Positions 15,850 through 23,517 of a stretch of 29,441 nucleotides of DNA are shown here, one piece after another. The stretch spans positions 1 to 29,441 of the forward strand of contig SFPF01000033.1 in the NCBI GenBank assembly GCA_004552155.1, in the 5' to 3' direction. The notes beneath the pieces are model-generated. The model was not told the DNA's origin and did no database searches. It saw only the letters and a list, made by a program, of their open reading frames with translations. How positions within the stretch are numbered: position 1 is the first letter of the stretch; every line of letters begins with the position of its first letter. The stretch is from Bacteroidales bacterium. Lineage in GTDB: Bacteria > Bacteroidota > Bacteroidia > Bacteroidales > Bacteroidaceae. Both the position numbers and the translations under genes were made by a program.

Positions 15850-16560
15850 ATGGAAAACAACTTTTACAACCAAGTAGAAGAGCGTGCACAAAGCAGCGCA
15901 TTGTCTTTTCCCGCCCTTATGTCAAAGGTCTATCTGTGGATGACGCTGGCACTGGTCGTTACGGGCATGACGGCGTACTACGTGGCCAGCAGCCCCGCAA
16001 TCCTTTATGCCATCGTCTCTAACCAGATTGCCTTCTGGGGCCTGTTCATCGGTGAACTCGTGCTCGTGTTCGTGCTCAGCTCAAGGATTATGAGCCTGTC
16101 GTTTGTCACGGCGAGTCTAATGTTCGTGATATATTCTATCATGAACGGCGTGTTCTTCTCCTTCATCTTACTCGCCTACACTGAGCAGTCCATTGCCACG
16201 ACCTTCCTGATTACCGCCGGCACCTTCGGCGCGATGAGCCTCTTCGGCTTCGTCACGAAGCGCGACCTCTCGACGATGGGGCGCATCTTATTCATGCTCC
16301 TCATAGGGCTGTTAATCGCCACTGTGGTCAACATCTTCATGAAAGCCGAAGGCTTGACGCTCATCCTTAATTACGCCGGCGTGGTAATCTTCGTGGGGCT
16401 TACGGCCTACGACACGCAGTCCATCAAGCAGATGCTCCAAGAACATGGAGATAAGGAAGGCGCAGAGAAAATTGCCCTCCTCGGCAGCCTCTCGCTCTAC
16501 CTCGATTTCATTAACCTCTTCATCTATTTGCTGAGATTTTTTGGCGAAAGCCGCAAATAA
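15850..16560 (+). CDS. Bax inhibitor-1/YccA family membrane protein
   Basis: The 236-residue protein has seven hydrophobic segments, the usual count for the BI-1 (UPF0005) family. Examples are KVYLWMTLALVVTGMTAYYV, GLFIGELVLVFVLSSRIMSL, LMFVIYSIMNGVFFSFILL and YAGVVIFVGLTAYDTQSIK. The last holds the family signature with the Asp of YDTQ; the C-terminus contains LYLDFINLFIYLLRFFG. Family members are pH-sensitive calcium leak channels or FtsH modulators (YccA); which applies here is not known. The frame is complete. aspC starts 15 nt downstream, so the two are probably co-transcribed. The start follows an octamer repeat and carries no strong Shine-Dalgarno, as is usual in this phylum. Confidence 0.9.
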   Translation: MENNFYNQVEERAQSSALSFPALMSKVYLWMTLALVVTGMTAYYVASSPAILYAIVSNQIAFWGLFIGELVLVFVLSSRIMSLSFVTASLMFVIYSIMNGVFFSFILLAYTEQSIATTFLITAGTFGAMSLFGFVTKRDLSTMGRILFMLLIGLLIATVVNIFMKAEGLTLILNYAGVVIFVGLTAYDTQSIKQMLQEHGDKEGAEKIALLGSLSLYLDFINLFIYLLRFFGESRK

Positions 16561-16575
16561 TAAATTTGAAATATA

Positions 16576-17766
16576 ATGGAACTTTCAGCAACCGTAAACC
16601 GCCTTGCGCAGTCGGCCACTCTGGCCATGTCGCAAAAGAGCGCAGAACTTAAAGCCCAGGGCGTGGATGTGATAAACCTTTCCGTCGGAGAACCCGACTT
16701 CAACACGCCCGACCATATCAAGGAGGCTGCGCATAAAGCCATCGACGAGAACTTCTCACGCTATTCTCCCGTGCCCGGCTATGCCGCTATCCGTGAAGCC
16801 ATTTGCCAAAAGCTGCTCCGCGAAAACGGCTTGGCATACGATGCCGCGCAAATCACCGTGTCGAACGGCGCGAAGCAGGCCGTGTGCAACGCAGTCATGG
16901 CACTGTCTTCCGAGGGCGACGAAGTAATCATCCCCGCGCCCTATTGGGTGAGCTATCCGCAAATGGTGCTGCTCGCAGGTGCCAAGCCCGTGTTCGTGGA
17001 AGCCACCATTGAGCAGGATTTCAAGATAACGCCCGCACAGCTCGAGGCGGCCATCACCGAGCGCACCCGCGCCCTCATTCTCTGCTCGCCCAGCAATCCC
17101 ACGGGCAGCGTTTACAGCGCGGACGAACTGGCAACCCTCGCCGAGGTGCTCCGCCGGCACGAGCAGGTTACGGTAATCAGCGACGAAATTTACGAGCACA
17201 TCAACTACGTCGGTGCGCACGCTTCCATCGCCGCCCTGCCCGACATGAAGGAGCGCACGGTGGTGATTAACGGCGTGTCGAAGGCGTATGCCATGACAGG
17301 ATGGCGCATCGGTTTCTCTGCCGCACCCTTGGCATTGGCAAAGGCGATGAACAAACTGCAGGGGCAGTACACCAGCGGTCCTTGCTCCGTGAGCCAAATG
17401 GCTGCTGTGGCTGCATTCAGCGGACCGCAGGAGTGCGTGGAAGAGATGCGCCAGGCTTTCTTGCGCCGCAAGAACCTCATCGTGGACCTCACGCGCCAAA
17501 TCCCCGGTCTCGAAGTGAACGACCCCCACGGCGCGTTCTATCTCTTCCCCAAATGCAGCAGTTATTTTGGCAAGACCGACGGCAAGCACGTTATCAACTC
17601 ATCTTCCGACCTCGCCCTGTATCTTCTTGAAGAGGGTCACGTGGCAACGGTGGGCGGCGATGCTTTCGGCTCGCCCGAGTGCTTCCGCATGAGTTACGCT
17701 ACAAGCGATGAGAACATCGTTGAAGCCATTCGCCGCATCAAGGAAACCCTCTCGCGGCTCAAATAA
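16576..17766 (+). CDS. aspC: aspartate aminotransferase, PLP-dependent class I
   Basis: The 396-residue protein is of normal length for subgroup I-gamma aspartate/prephenate aminotransferases. It shows NLSVGEPDFNTPDHI near the start, TVSNGAKQAVCNA, APYWVSYPQM, the cofactor-binding LCSPSNPTGSVYS (Asn175), ISDEIYEHI (Asp203) and the Schiff-base lysine in GVSKAYAMTGWRIG (Lys236). The substrate-binding Arg lies in the C-terminal FRMSYAT. It transfers the amino group between aspartate and 2-oxoglutarate; some homologues also accept prephenate, which cannot be excluded. It is last in the lptF-ribBA-BI1-aspC run and followed by a strong hairpin. No missing segment is apparent. Confidence 0.9.
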   Translation: MELSATVNRLAQSATLAMSQKSAELKAQGVDVINLSVGEPDFNTPDHIKEAAHKAIDENFSRYSPVPGYAAIREAICQKLLRENGLAYDAAQITVSNGAKQAVCNAVMALSSEGDEVIIPAPYWVSYPQMVLLAGAKPVFVEATIEQDFKITPAQLEAAITERTRALILCSPSNPTGSVYSADELATLAEVLRRHEQVTVISDEIYEHINYVGAHASIAALPDMKERTVVINGVSKAYAMTGWRIGFSAAPLALAKAMNKLQGQYTSGPCSVSQMAAVAAFSGPQECVEEMRQAFLRRKNLIVDLTRQIPGLEVNDPHGAFYLFPKCSSYFGKTDGKHVINSSSDLALYLLEEGHVATVGGDAFGSPECFRMSYATSDENIVEAIRRIKETLSRLK

Positions 17767-17801
17767 CGTAGATATTTTTGCCTTAATCGGCATATAAATA
17801 A

Positions 17802-17841
17802 AAATCTGCCGCACAGGGAATTGTTTCTGTGCGGCAGATTT
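17802..17841 (+). terminator. terminator hairpin after aspC
   Basis: AAATCTGCCGCACAG (17802-17816) pairs perfectly over 15 bp with CTGTGCGGCAGATTT (17827-17841) around a 10-nt loop. The T run is short, but the A-rich 5' flank and T-rich 3' flank fit a terminator separating aspC from tex. Confidence 0.75.
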
Positions 17842-17862
17842 CTGCCCTGAACCTTATTTGTC

Positions 17863-20043
17863 ATGGAAAACACGAATGAAAATATCACTGCCGCCGCAAC
17901 CGATGAGATGATTGTCGGCCTGATTGCCAAAAAGTTAGGTTTGCGTGAGCGGCAGGTGGCAGGTACGGTGAACCTGCTCAAAGGCGGTGCCACCATTCCC
18001 TTTATCAGCCGCTACCGCAAAGAGACGACGGGCGGACTGAACGAGGTGCAGATTGCCGAAATCAACGATAGTTGCGAAAAACTCGAAGAACTGGCGCACC
18101 GCAGGGAATACATCCTCAACACGATTGAAGAGCAGGGCAAACTCACGCCCGAACTGCGCCAGCGCATTGCCGCCTGCTGGGACGCAGACCTGCTCGAAGA
18201 TCTCTATCTGCCCTACAAGCCGAAGCGCAAAACCCGCGCCGAGGCGGCCCGAAAGAAGGGTTTGCAGCCTTTGGCGGATAGCCTTCTGAAACGTCCGTAC
18301 GAAAATCCCGAGCGCACGGCGCGGCAATTTCTCAATGACGAGGTGCCCGATGTGGAGGCCGCGCTCAGCGGCGCGCGCGACATCATTGCCGAGCACGTGA
18401 ACGAGGACGAGCAGGCGCGTCAGTCGGTGCGCCGCTCTTATCAGCTTACGGCCGTGGTGCGCTCCAAAGTAGTTAAAGGCAAGGAAGAGGAAGGCGCTAA
18501 ATTCCGCGACTATTTCGATTGGCAGGAACCGCTGCGCCGTTGCTCGTCCCACCGTATGCTTGCCATGCTGCGTGGCGAGGCGGAGGGCTTTCTTAAAGTA
18601 AGCATTCTTCCTGCCGATGACGACGATTGCCGCTCGCGTGTGGCACGCCGTTTCGTGCGTCCCGGCTCCGCCGCAGCCCAACAGTTAGAGTTGGCGGTAG
18701 CAGATGCCTACAAGCGGCTGCTTCGCCCTTCGATTGAAACGGAGTTTGCAGCCTTGGGCAAGCAGAAAGCCGACGAAGAGGCTATACGCGTGTTTGCCGA
18801 AAACCTGCGCCAACTCCTGCTCGCCGCCCCGCTCGGCGAAAAGCGCATTATGGGCATCGACCCCGGCTACCGCACGGGGTGCAAGGTCGTTTGCCTCGAT
18901 AGCCACGGCATGCTGCTCCACAACGAAACCATCTATCCCCACCCGCCGCGCGGCGAGTATGCCCGCTCCTCGATAAAGGTGCGTACGCTTTGCGAGCAAT
19001 ATAAAATAGAGGCCATTGCCATCGGCAACGGCACGGCGGGGCGCGAGACTGAAGAACTGGTGCGCGACCTGCATTTGAAAGATGTGGCGGTGTTCCTCGT
19101 GAGCGAGGACGGCGCATCGGTCTATTCCGCCTCCAAGACGGCGCGGGAGGAATTTCCCGATTACGATGTCACGGTGCGCGGCGCGGTGTCTATCGGCCGC
19201 CGCTTGGCCGACCCTCTGGCGGAACTCGTGAAGATAGACCCCAAAGCCATTGGCGTGGGGCAATATCAGCACGATGTGGATCAGGGCGCGCTCAAAAAGA
19301 CGCTCGACCGCACCGTGGAACTTTGCGTGAATACCGTCGGCGTGAACCTCAACACTGCCGGCACGCATCTGCTTACCTACGTGGCGGGGCTTGGGCCGGT
19401 TTTGGCAAAAAATATTGTGGACTACCGAACGCAGCACGGCGCGTTTGCCAACCGCCGCCAGCTGCTCGACGTGCCGCGCCTCGGCCAGAAAGCCTTTGAG
19501 CAGTGTGCCGGTTTCTTGCGCATCGCGGGCGGCGACAACCCGCTCGACAATACGGCCGTGCACCCCGAGCGATACAAACTCGTATCTGCCATGGCGGCGG
19601 ACGCAGGCTGCACCGTGCAGCAGTTTATAGGCAGTGCCGAGGCACGCGGCAAGGTAGACTTGCAGCGATATTGCTCTGCCGATGTGGGATTGCCCACGCT
19701 CAACGACATTATGGCCGAACTGGACAAGCCTGGGCGCGACCCGCGCGGCACGGCCAAGGAATTTGCCTTTGCCGAAAGCGTACATTCTATCGAAGACCTT
19801 GAAGAAGGCATGGTGCTGCCCGGCGTGGTGACGAATATCACCAACTTCGGCTGTTTCGTAGACCTTGGCATCAAGGTGAAAGGCTTGGTCCACGTGTCGC
19901 AAATTGCCGACCGCTACGTCAAAGACCCCGCGCAAGTGGTCAAGCTACGCCAGCTGGTGAATGTGCGCGTGCTCGAAATCGACGAAGAGCGCGGCCGCGT
20001 GGCTTTGAGCATGAAAGGCGTAGCACAAGGCGCGGCTTGCTGA
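17863..20043 (+). CDS. tex: Tex family RNA-binding protein (S1 domain)
   Basis: The 726-residue protein has the Tex plan. It starts with an N-terminal helical region (IAKKLGLRERQVAGTVNLL, PFISRYRKETTGGLNEVQI) and a central block LYLPYKPKRKTRAEAARKKG. The YqgF-like RNase H fold begins at IMGIDPGYRTGCKVV (about residue 328). Tandem helix-hairpin-helix motifs start near 492 (VGVNLNTAGTHLLTYVAGLG), and a C-terminal S1 domain (about 649-720) includes NFGCFVDLGIKVKGLVHVSQ. Tex is a conserved nucleic-acid-binding factor linked to transcription and RNA metabolism; in some pathogens it affects toxin expression. It starts 22 nt after the aspC terminator and heads a run with the four-helix-bundle gene (21 nt gap), tadA, yraN and birA. 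The frame is intact. Confidence 0.93.
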   Translation: MENTNENITAAATDEMIVGLIAKKLGLRERQVAGTVNLLKGGATIPFISRYRKETTGGLNEVQIAEINDSCEKLEELAHRREYILNTIEEQGKLTPELRQRIAACWDADLLEDLYLPYKPKRKTRAEAARKKGLQPLADSLLKRPYENPERTARQFLNDEVPDVEAALSGARDIIAEHVNEDEQARQSVRRSYQLTAVVRSKVVKGKEEEGAKFRDYFDWQEPLRRCSSHRMLAMLRGEAEGFLKVSILPADDDDCRSRVARRFVRPGSAAAQQLELAVADAYKRLLRPSIETEFAALGKQKADEEAIRVFAENLRQLLLAAPLGEKRIMGIDPGYRTGCKVVCLDSHGMLLHNETIYPHPPRGEYARSSIKVRTLCEQYKIEAIAIGNGTAGRETEELVRDLHLKDVAVFLVSEDGASVYSASKTAREEFPDYDVTVRGAVSIGRRLADPLAELVKIDPKAIGVGQYQHDVDQGALKKTLDRTVELCVNTVGVNLNTAGTHLLTYVAGLGPVLAKNIVDYRTQHGAFANRRQLLDVPRLGQKAFEQCAGFLRIAGGDNPLDNTAVHPERYKLVSAMAADAGCTVQQFIGSAEARGKVDLQRYCSADVGLPTLNDIMAELDKPGRDPRGTAKEFAFAESVHSIEDLEEGMVLPGVVTNITNFGCFVDLGIKVKGLVHVSQIADRYVKDPAQVVKLRQLVNVRVLEIDEERGRVALSMKGVAQGAAC

Positions 20044-20064
20044 TTTACATAAATAATATATAAT

Positions 20065-20766
20065 ATGCCTGCAACGCCCGAGAATTTGCGCCGCTATGAC
20101 GACGGCACGCCGAGTGTGCTCAGACAGCCCACGCACTATCAGGAATTGTTCTTCTACCGTAAGAGCGATGTGCTCGTGCAGCTTACGAAAGTATTCTGCA
20201 AGCGTTTCCTGCCGCGTTATGGCGACCGCACGGTAGACCAGATGGTGCAGTCGGCGCGTTCCGTGAAGCAGAACATTGCCGAAGGACTTACGGATGGGCA
20301 GACCAGTTTTGAAGTTGAGATAAGGTTGCTCGGCATTGCCCAAGGCTCCAATCGCGAATTGCTCGAAGATTATCAGGATTACCTGAAAGAGCATGGGCTT
20401 CCCGAATGGGCTGCCAGCCCTGATGCCGCCGCCAAAGAGCGGTTCAATAAACTGCGTGCCTTTTGCAAGCAATACAGCGACGACAAGGACTATCGCCCGT
20501 TTTATCTTCGCTGGACGGACGAAGAGATTTGCAACACCGCCATTTGCCTGTGTCACATGGTGGATAGGGCAATGACTACTTTTATACAGAAGCGCGACAA
20601 GGAATTTGTCACGGAGGGCGGCATTAAAGAGCGCATGACTGCTGCCCGCCTCGATATGCGCGGCACTCAGAAGCAAATCATCGCCCGCCTCGAAGCAGAA
20701 AACGCCCAACTCAAAGCCGAGCTTGCCAGCCTTCGCCGCGAGCTCGATGCCCTTAGAAACCATTAG
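20065..20766 (+). CDS. four-helix-bundle protein (S23/IVP-like) with C-terminal coiled coil
   Basis: The 233-residue protein begins with a conserved segment (TPSVLRQPTHYQELFFYRKS), then helices of the 23S rRNA intervening-sequence-protein (S23) type: DVLVQLTKVFCKRFL, QMVQSARSVKQNIAEGLTD and IRLLGIAQGSNRELLEDYQD. The motif SVKQNIAEG corresponds to the S23 signature [RS]xxxNIAEG. The middle part matches what is annotated as four helix bundle suffix domain. The last about 30 residues are a leucine/glutamate heptad coiled coil (IIARLEAENAQLKAELASL). S23 proteins form homopentamers that may bind nucleic acid, but no member has a settled role. Its place between tex and tadA suggests an RNA-related job, which is inference only. 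Confidence 0.8.
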   Translation: MPATPENLRRYDDGTPSVLRQPTHYQELFFYRKSDVLVQLTKVFCKRFLPRYGDRTVDQMVQSARSVKQNIAEGLTDGQTSFEVEIRLLGIAQGSNRELLEDYQDYLKEHGLPEWAASPDAAAKERFNKLRAFCKQYSDDKDYRPFYLRWTDEEICNTAICLCHMVDRAMTTFIQKRDKEFVTEGGIKERMTAARLDMRGTQKQIIARLEAENAQLKAELASLRRELDALRNH

Positions 20767-20822
20767 CCCGGATAGCCCGGATTAATCCGGATAATCCGGA
20801 TATTCCGGAACTTCCGGAAAAA
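20765..20822. repeat. 9-nt degenerate tandem repeat (ATAATCCGG type)
   Basis: Between the four-helix-bundle gene and tadA there are about six units: AGCCCGG, ATAGCCCGG, ATTAATCCGG, ATAATCCGG, ATATTCCGG, AACTTCCGG. Several contain TCCGGA palindromes. It is non-coding and may form alternative hairpins between two operon genes. Confidence 0.7.
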
Positions 20823-20834
20823 AATAAATTCCCC

Positions 20835-21266
20835 ATGCCCGACGAATATTTCATGAAGAAAGCCCTCGATGAGGCAAAGGCGGCGTTTGGCCGCGACGAA
20901 GTGCCTGTGGGCGCGGTGGTGGTCTGCAAAGACCGCATCATTGCCCGCGCACACAATCTTGTGGAAACCCTCACCGACGTGACGGCGCACGCCGAAATGC
21001 AGGCTGTCACCGCCGCCGCCAACCACTTGGGCGGCAAATACCTCAACGAATGTACGCTCTACGTCACCGTGGAGCCTTGCACCATGTGTGCCGGCGCACT
21101 CGGCTGGGCGCAGCTTGGCAGGCTCGTTTACGGCGCGTCTGACCCCAAGCGTGGGTTCAGCGTCTACGCCCCAGATGCTCTGCACCCCAAGACCGAGGTC
21201 ACGGCAGGCGTGATGGAAGAAGAGTGTTCCGCGCTGATGAAAGATTTTTTCAAGAAAAAGAGATAG
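20835..21266 (+). CDS. tadA: tRNA-specific adenosine deaminase
   Basis: TadA converts adenosine 34 of tRNA-Arg(ACG) to inosine. The 143-residue protein has the full zinc deaminase signature: HAE (His52, Glu54 as proton shuttle) and PCTMC (Cys82, Cys85). It also has the family N-terminus MKKALDEAKAAFGRDEVPVGAVVV and the substrate-binding RAHN. The end VMEEECSALMKDFFKKKR is typical of TadA. Length and frame are normal. yraN follows after 6 nt. Confidence 0.93.
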   Translation: MPDEYFMKKALDEAKAAFGRDEVPVGAVVVCKDRIIARAHNLVETLTDVTAHAEMQAVTAAANHLGGKYLNECTLYVTVEPCTMCAGALGWAQLGRLVYGASDPKRGFSVYAPDALHPKTEVTAGVMEEECSALMKDFFKKKR

Positions 21267-21272
21267 CGCGTC

Positions 21273-21683
21273 ATGGCACTGCACAATGAGTTTGGCATAC
21301 TCGGCGAGCGGGAGGCTTGCACCTATCTCTCCAAGCGCAATTACCGCATCTTGGAGCGCAACTGGCACAGCGGGCATCTCGAAGTGGACATCATTGCCGA
21401 ATGGTTTGGCGAAATTGTCTTCGTGGAAGTCAAGACGCGGCGCAACGAGCAGTTCGCGCCGGCTGAATTTGCCGTGGATATTCGCAAGCAGGAGCACCTT
21501 GTGAAAGCCGCTCTGGCATATCTTTCGGAAAACAGGCTTGATGCGCCTTACCGCTTCGACATCATAACGGTAGTAGGCATACAGCCGCCTTTCAAGATAA
21601 CCCACCTGCGCGATGCCTACACCCCTGAAACCGTGCGCCACAACCGCCGCCCGCAATATAAAGATTTTTCTCGTTTAATATGA
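21273..21683 (+). CDS. YraN family (UPF0102) endonuclease-like protein
   Basis: The 136-residue protein carries the Holliday-junction-resolvase-like nuclease fold of UPF0102. It starts LGEREACTYLSKRNYRILER, then NWHSGHLEVDIIAEWFGEIV, where the Glu and Asp of HLEVDII align with the GEIDII metal-binding acids, and FVEVKTRR, the ExK motif. By family, it may act in DNA processing; no activity is established. Its stop codon overlaps the ATG of the next gene (ATGA at 21680-21683), indicating translational coupling. An alternative out-of-frame reading starting at 21286 is a shadow. Confidence 0.88.
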   Translation: MALHNEFGILGEREACTYLSKRNYRILERNWHSGHLEVDIIAEWFGEIVFVEVKTRRNEQFAPAEFAVDIRKQEHLVKAALAYLSENRLDAPYRFDIITVVGIQPPFKITHLRDAYTPETVRHNRRPQYKDFSRLI

Positions 21684-22771
21684 ATATAGAAACAATGCGC
21701 GCCCTCCTGCTGGGCTTCACCGATGTGACGGAGGACGAACCGTTTGGCCCCGATTACCTTGTGTATAGGATTGCCGGCAAGATATTCGCTGCGCTTAGCC
21801 TTGAGCGCACGGAACTGGTGTGTATGAAATGCGAGCCGGAATATGCCGCCGAACTGCGCGAGCATTACGATGGTATCCGTCCCGCCTGGCATTGGAACAA
21901 GCAGCATTGGAACGATGTTTATTTCGATAGCGATGTAACCGATGATTTGATAGAGCAACTTGCCCGCCACGCCTACGGCGAAACCGTTAAGTCGCTGCCG
22001 CAGAAACTGCTTTATGGCTTGCGCCTGCCCTCGCCGCGCTGGCAGCACCGGCATTTTGCGCAACTCGATTCTACGATGGCTTTTCTCAAAGAAGAGGGCG
22101 GTGAGGAACAAGTCGCCGAGTTTGCACTTGTCACGGCCGACTATCAAACGGCAGGGCACGGGCAAAAGGGCACGGTGTGGGAAAGTGCGGCGCAGGCAAA
22201 CCTCCTGCTCGGTATCGGCCTGCATCCCTCGTTTCTCACCCCCGACAAGCAGTTCCTGCTCTCGGCGGGCACGGCTTTGTCGGTGGCTGACACGGTGCAG
22301 AAATATTGCAAGTGCGAGGTCTGCGTCAAGTGGCCGAACGATATATATATAAATGATAATAAAGTATGCGGCATGTTGCTGGAGCATACCCTTTGCGGCC
22401 GTGCAATCAGCCGCAGCATCATAGGCATCGGCTTGAACATCAATCAAAAGGCGTTTGAAGGCGATGCGCCAAATCCCGTTTCTTTCATCCAGGTGCGCGG
22501 CAAGGAGACTGACCGCGCCGCCGTGCTGCGCCATTTCCTGCAACGCTTTGAGCATTATTACAGCCTGCTTCAGAACAACAAGGGCGAGCAGGTGCTTGAA
22601 GAATACGTCAGGAGGATGTACCGCCGAGAGGGCAATCATCGGTATGCCGACGCACATGGCAATTTCTTGGCGCGTTTAGAAACGGTCGCGCCCGACGGCA
22701 CGCTCCATTTGCGCGACCTCGACGGCAATTTGCGGCAATATTTATTTAAGGAAGTAAGTTATCTGCTGTGA
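21680..22771 (+). CDS. MmcQ/YjbR domain fused to biotin-[acetyl-CoA-carboxylase] ligase (BirA)
   Basis: Residues 1-115 form a complete MmcQ/YjbR (CyaY-like) domain: VTEDEPFGPDYLVYRIAGKIFA, CMKCEPEYAAELREHYDGI, the signature AWHWNKQHWNDVYFD and the final LARHAYGETVKSLPQKL. Residues 120-363 are a class I biotin protein ligase: FAQLDSTMAFLK (131-133 STM), the biotinyl-AMP loop GHGQKG (159-164), KWPNDIYIN (217-225), KVCGMLLEH and SIIGIGLNINQ. The ligase lacks the DNA-binding N-terminus of E. coli BirA, so it is unlikely to be a repressor. In many relatives the two are separate neighbouring genes; here no stop lies between them. The loop reads GHGQ instead of the usual GRGQ/GRGR, which could affect adenylate holding. 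yraN overlaps it by 4 nt. Confidence 0.85.
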   Translation: MNIETMRALLLGFTDVTEDEPFGPDYLVYRIAGKIFAALSLERTELVCMKCEPEYAAELREHYDGIRPAWHWNKQHWNDVYFDSDVTDDLIEQLARHAYGETVKSLPQKLLYGLRLPSPRWQHRHFAQLDSTMAFLKEEGGEEQVAEFALVTADYQTAGHGQKGTVWESAAQANLLLGIGLHPSFLTPDKQFLLSAGTALSVADTVQKYCKCEVCVKWPNDIYINDNKVCGMLLEHTLCGRAISRSIIGIGLNINQKAFEGDAPNPVSFIQVRGKETDRAAVLRHFLQRFEHYYSLLQNNKGEQVLEEYVRRMYRREGNHRYADAHGNFLARLETVAPDGTLHLRDLDGNLRQYLFKEVSYLL

Positions 22772-22798
22772 TAGTGTGCGTTCCACAATAAGAAATCG

Positions 22799-22806
22799 TA
22801 ACTTTG
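22799..22806 (+). promoter_or_regulatory. -7 box of the pyrH-pta unit
   Basis: TAACTTTG fits TAnnTTTG and is 26 nt before the pyrH ATG (22832). No good -33 TTTG is present. It gives pyrH its own start after the birA fusion gene. Confidence 0.5.
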
Positions 22807-22831
22807 CAATGTAAATCAATATTTTCAAATC

Positions 22832-23493
22832 ATGCCAAAATTCAAAAGAATACTCCTGAAACTAAGCGGCGAAAGCCTCGCCGGGGCACAAGGGCACGGC
22901 ATCGACGTGCAAAGACTCAACCAATACGCTGAGCAAATCAAGGACGCGCTGGCCACAGGCGTACAGATAGGCATCGTCATCGGCGGCGGCAATATCTTTC
23001 GCGGACTGAGCGGTGCCGGCAAAGGCTTCGACCGCGTGAAGGGTGACCAAATGGGAATGTGCGCCACGGTGATCAACTCCCTCGCCCTTAGCAGTGCTCT
23101 CGGAGCGCAGGGCGTGAAGAGCCGCGTGCTGACGGCCATTCGCATGGAGCCGATCGGCGAATTCTATTCCAAATGGAAAGCCATCGAAGCCATGGAGCGC
23201 GGCACACGGGCTCGTCGCTGCGCGGTATTGAAATAGAGGCCGACGTGATGCTCAAAGGCACGCGCGTGGACGGCGTCTATACCGCCGACCCCGAGAAAGA
23301 CCCCACGGCTACGAAGTTCGACGAAATCACTTACGACGAGGTGCTTAGCCGGGGCTTGAAGGTGATGGACATCACGGCAACGGCCATGTGCAAAGAGAAC
23401 GGTCTGCCCATTTACGTCTTCAACATGGACGTTTACGGCAACCTCAAGAAAGTGCTCGACGGCGAGAACATCGGCACATACGTACACGCATAA
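22832..23493 (+). pseudogene. pyrH: pyrH, uridylate kinase, frameshifted near 23203
   Basis: UMP kinase makes UDP from UMP and ATP and is essential in bacteria. The first frame has FKRILLKLSGESLAG, IGIVIGGGNIFRG, GDQMGMCATVINSLALSSAL and reaches YSKWKAIEAMERG. The second frame resumes with GSSLRGIEIEADVMLKGTRV, VDGVYTADPEKDPTATKFDE and ends IGTYVHA. Between them the block EVVIxSAGTGNPFFTTDT, which forms part of the active site in all amino-acid-kinase-fold UMP kinases, is absent; about 49 nt would restore it. The codons on either side are perfectly conserved, so decay is not visible elsewhere in the gene. pta starts 24 nt downstream. Confidence 0.92.
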
Positions 23494-23517
23494 TAATATT
23501 ATTATCTCATTATAACT

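Noticed and set aside
4600..23210. Programmed ribosomal frameshifting as the cause of the split genes
   Set aside because: Conserved codons are missing at each break, there is no slippery heptamer common to the sites, and a frameshift cannot restore missing residues.
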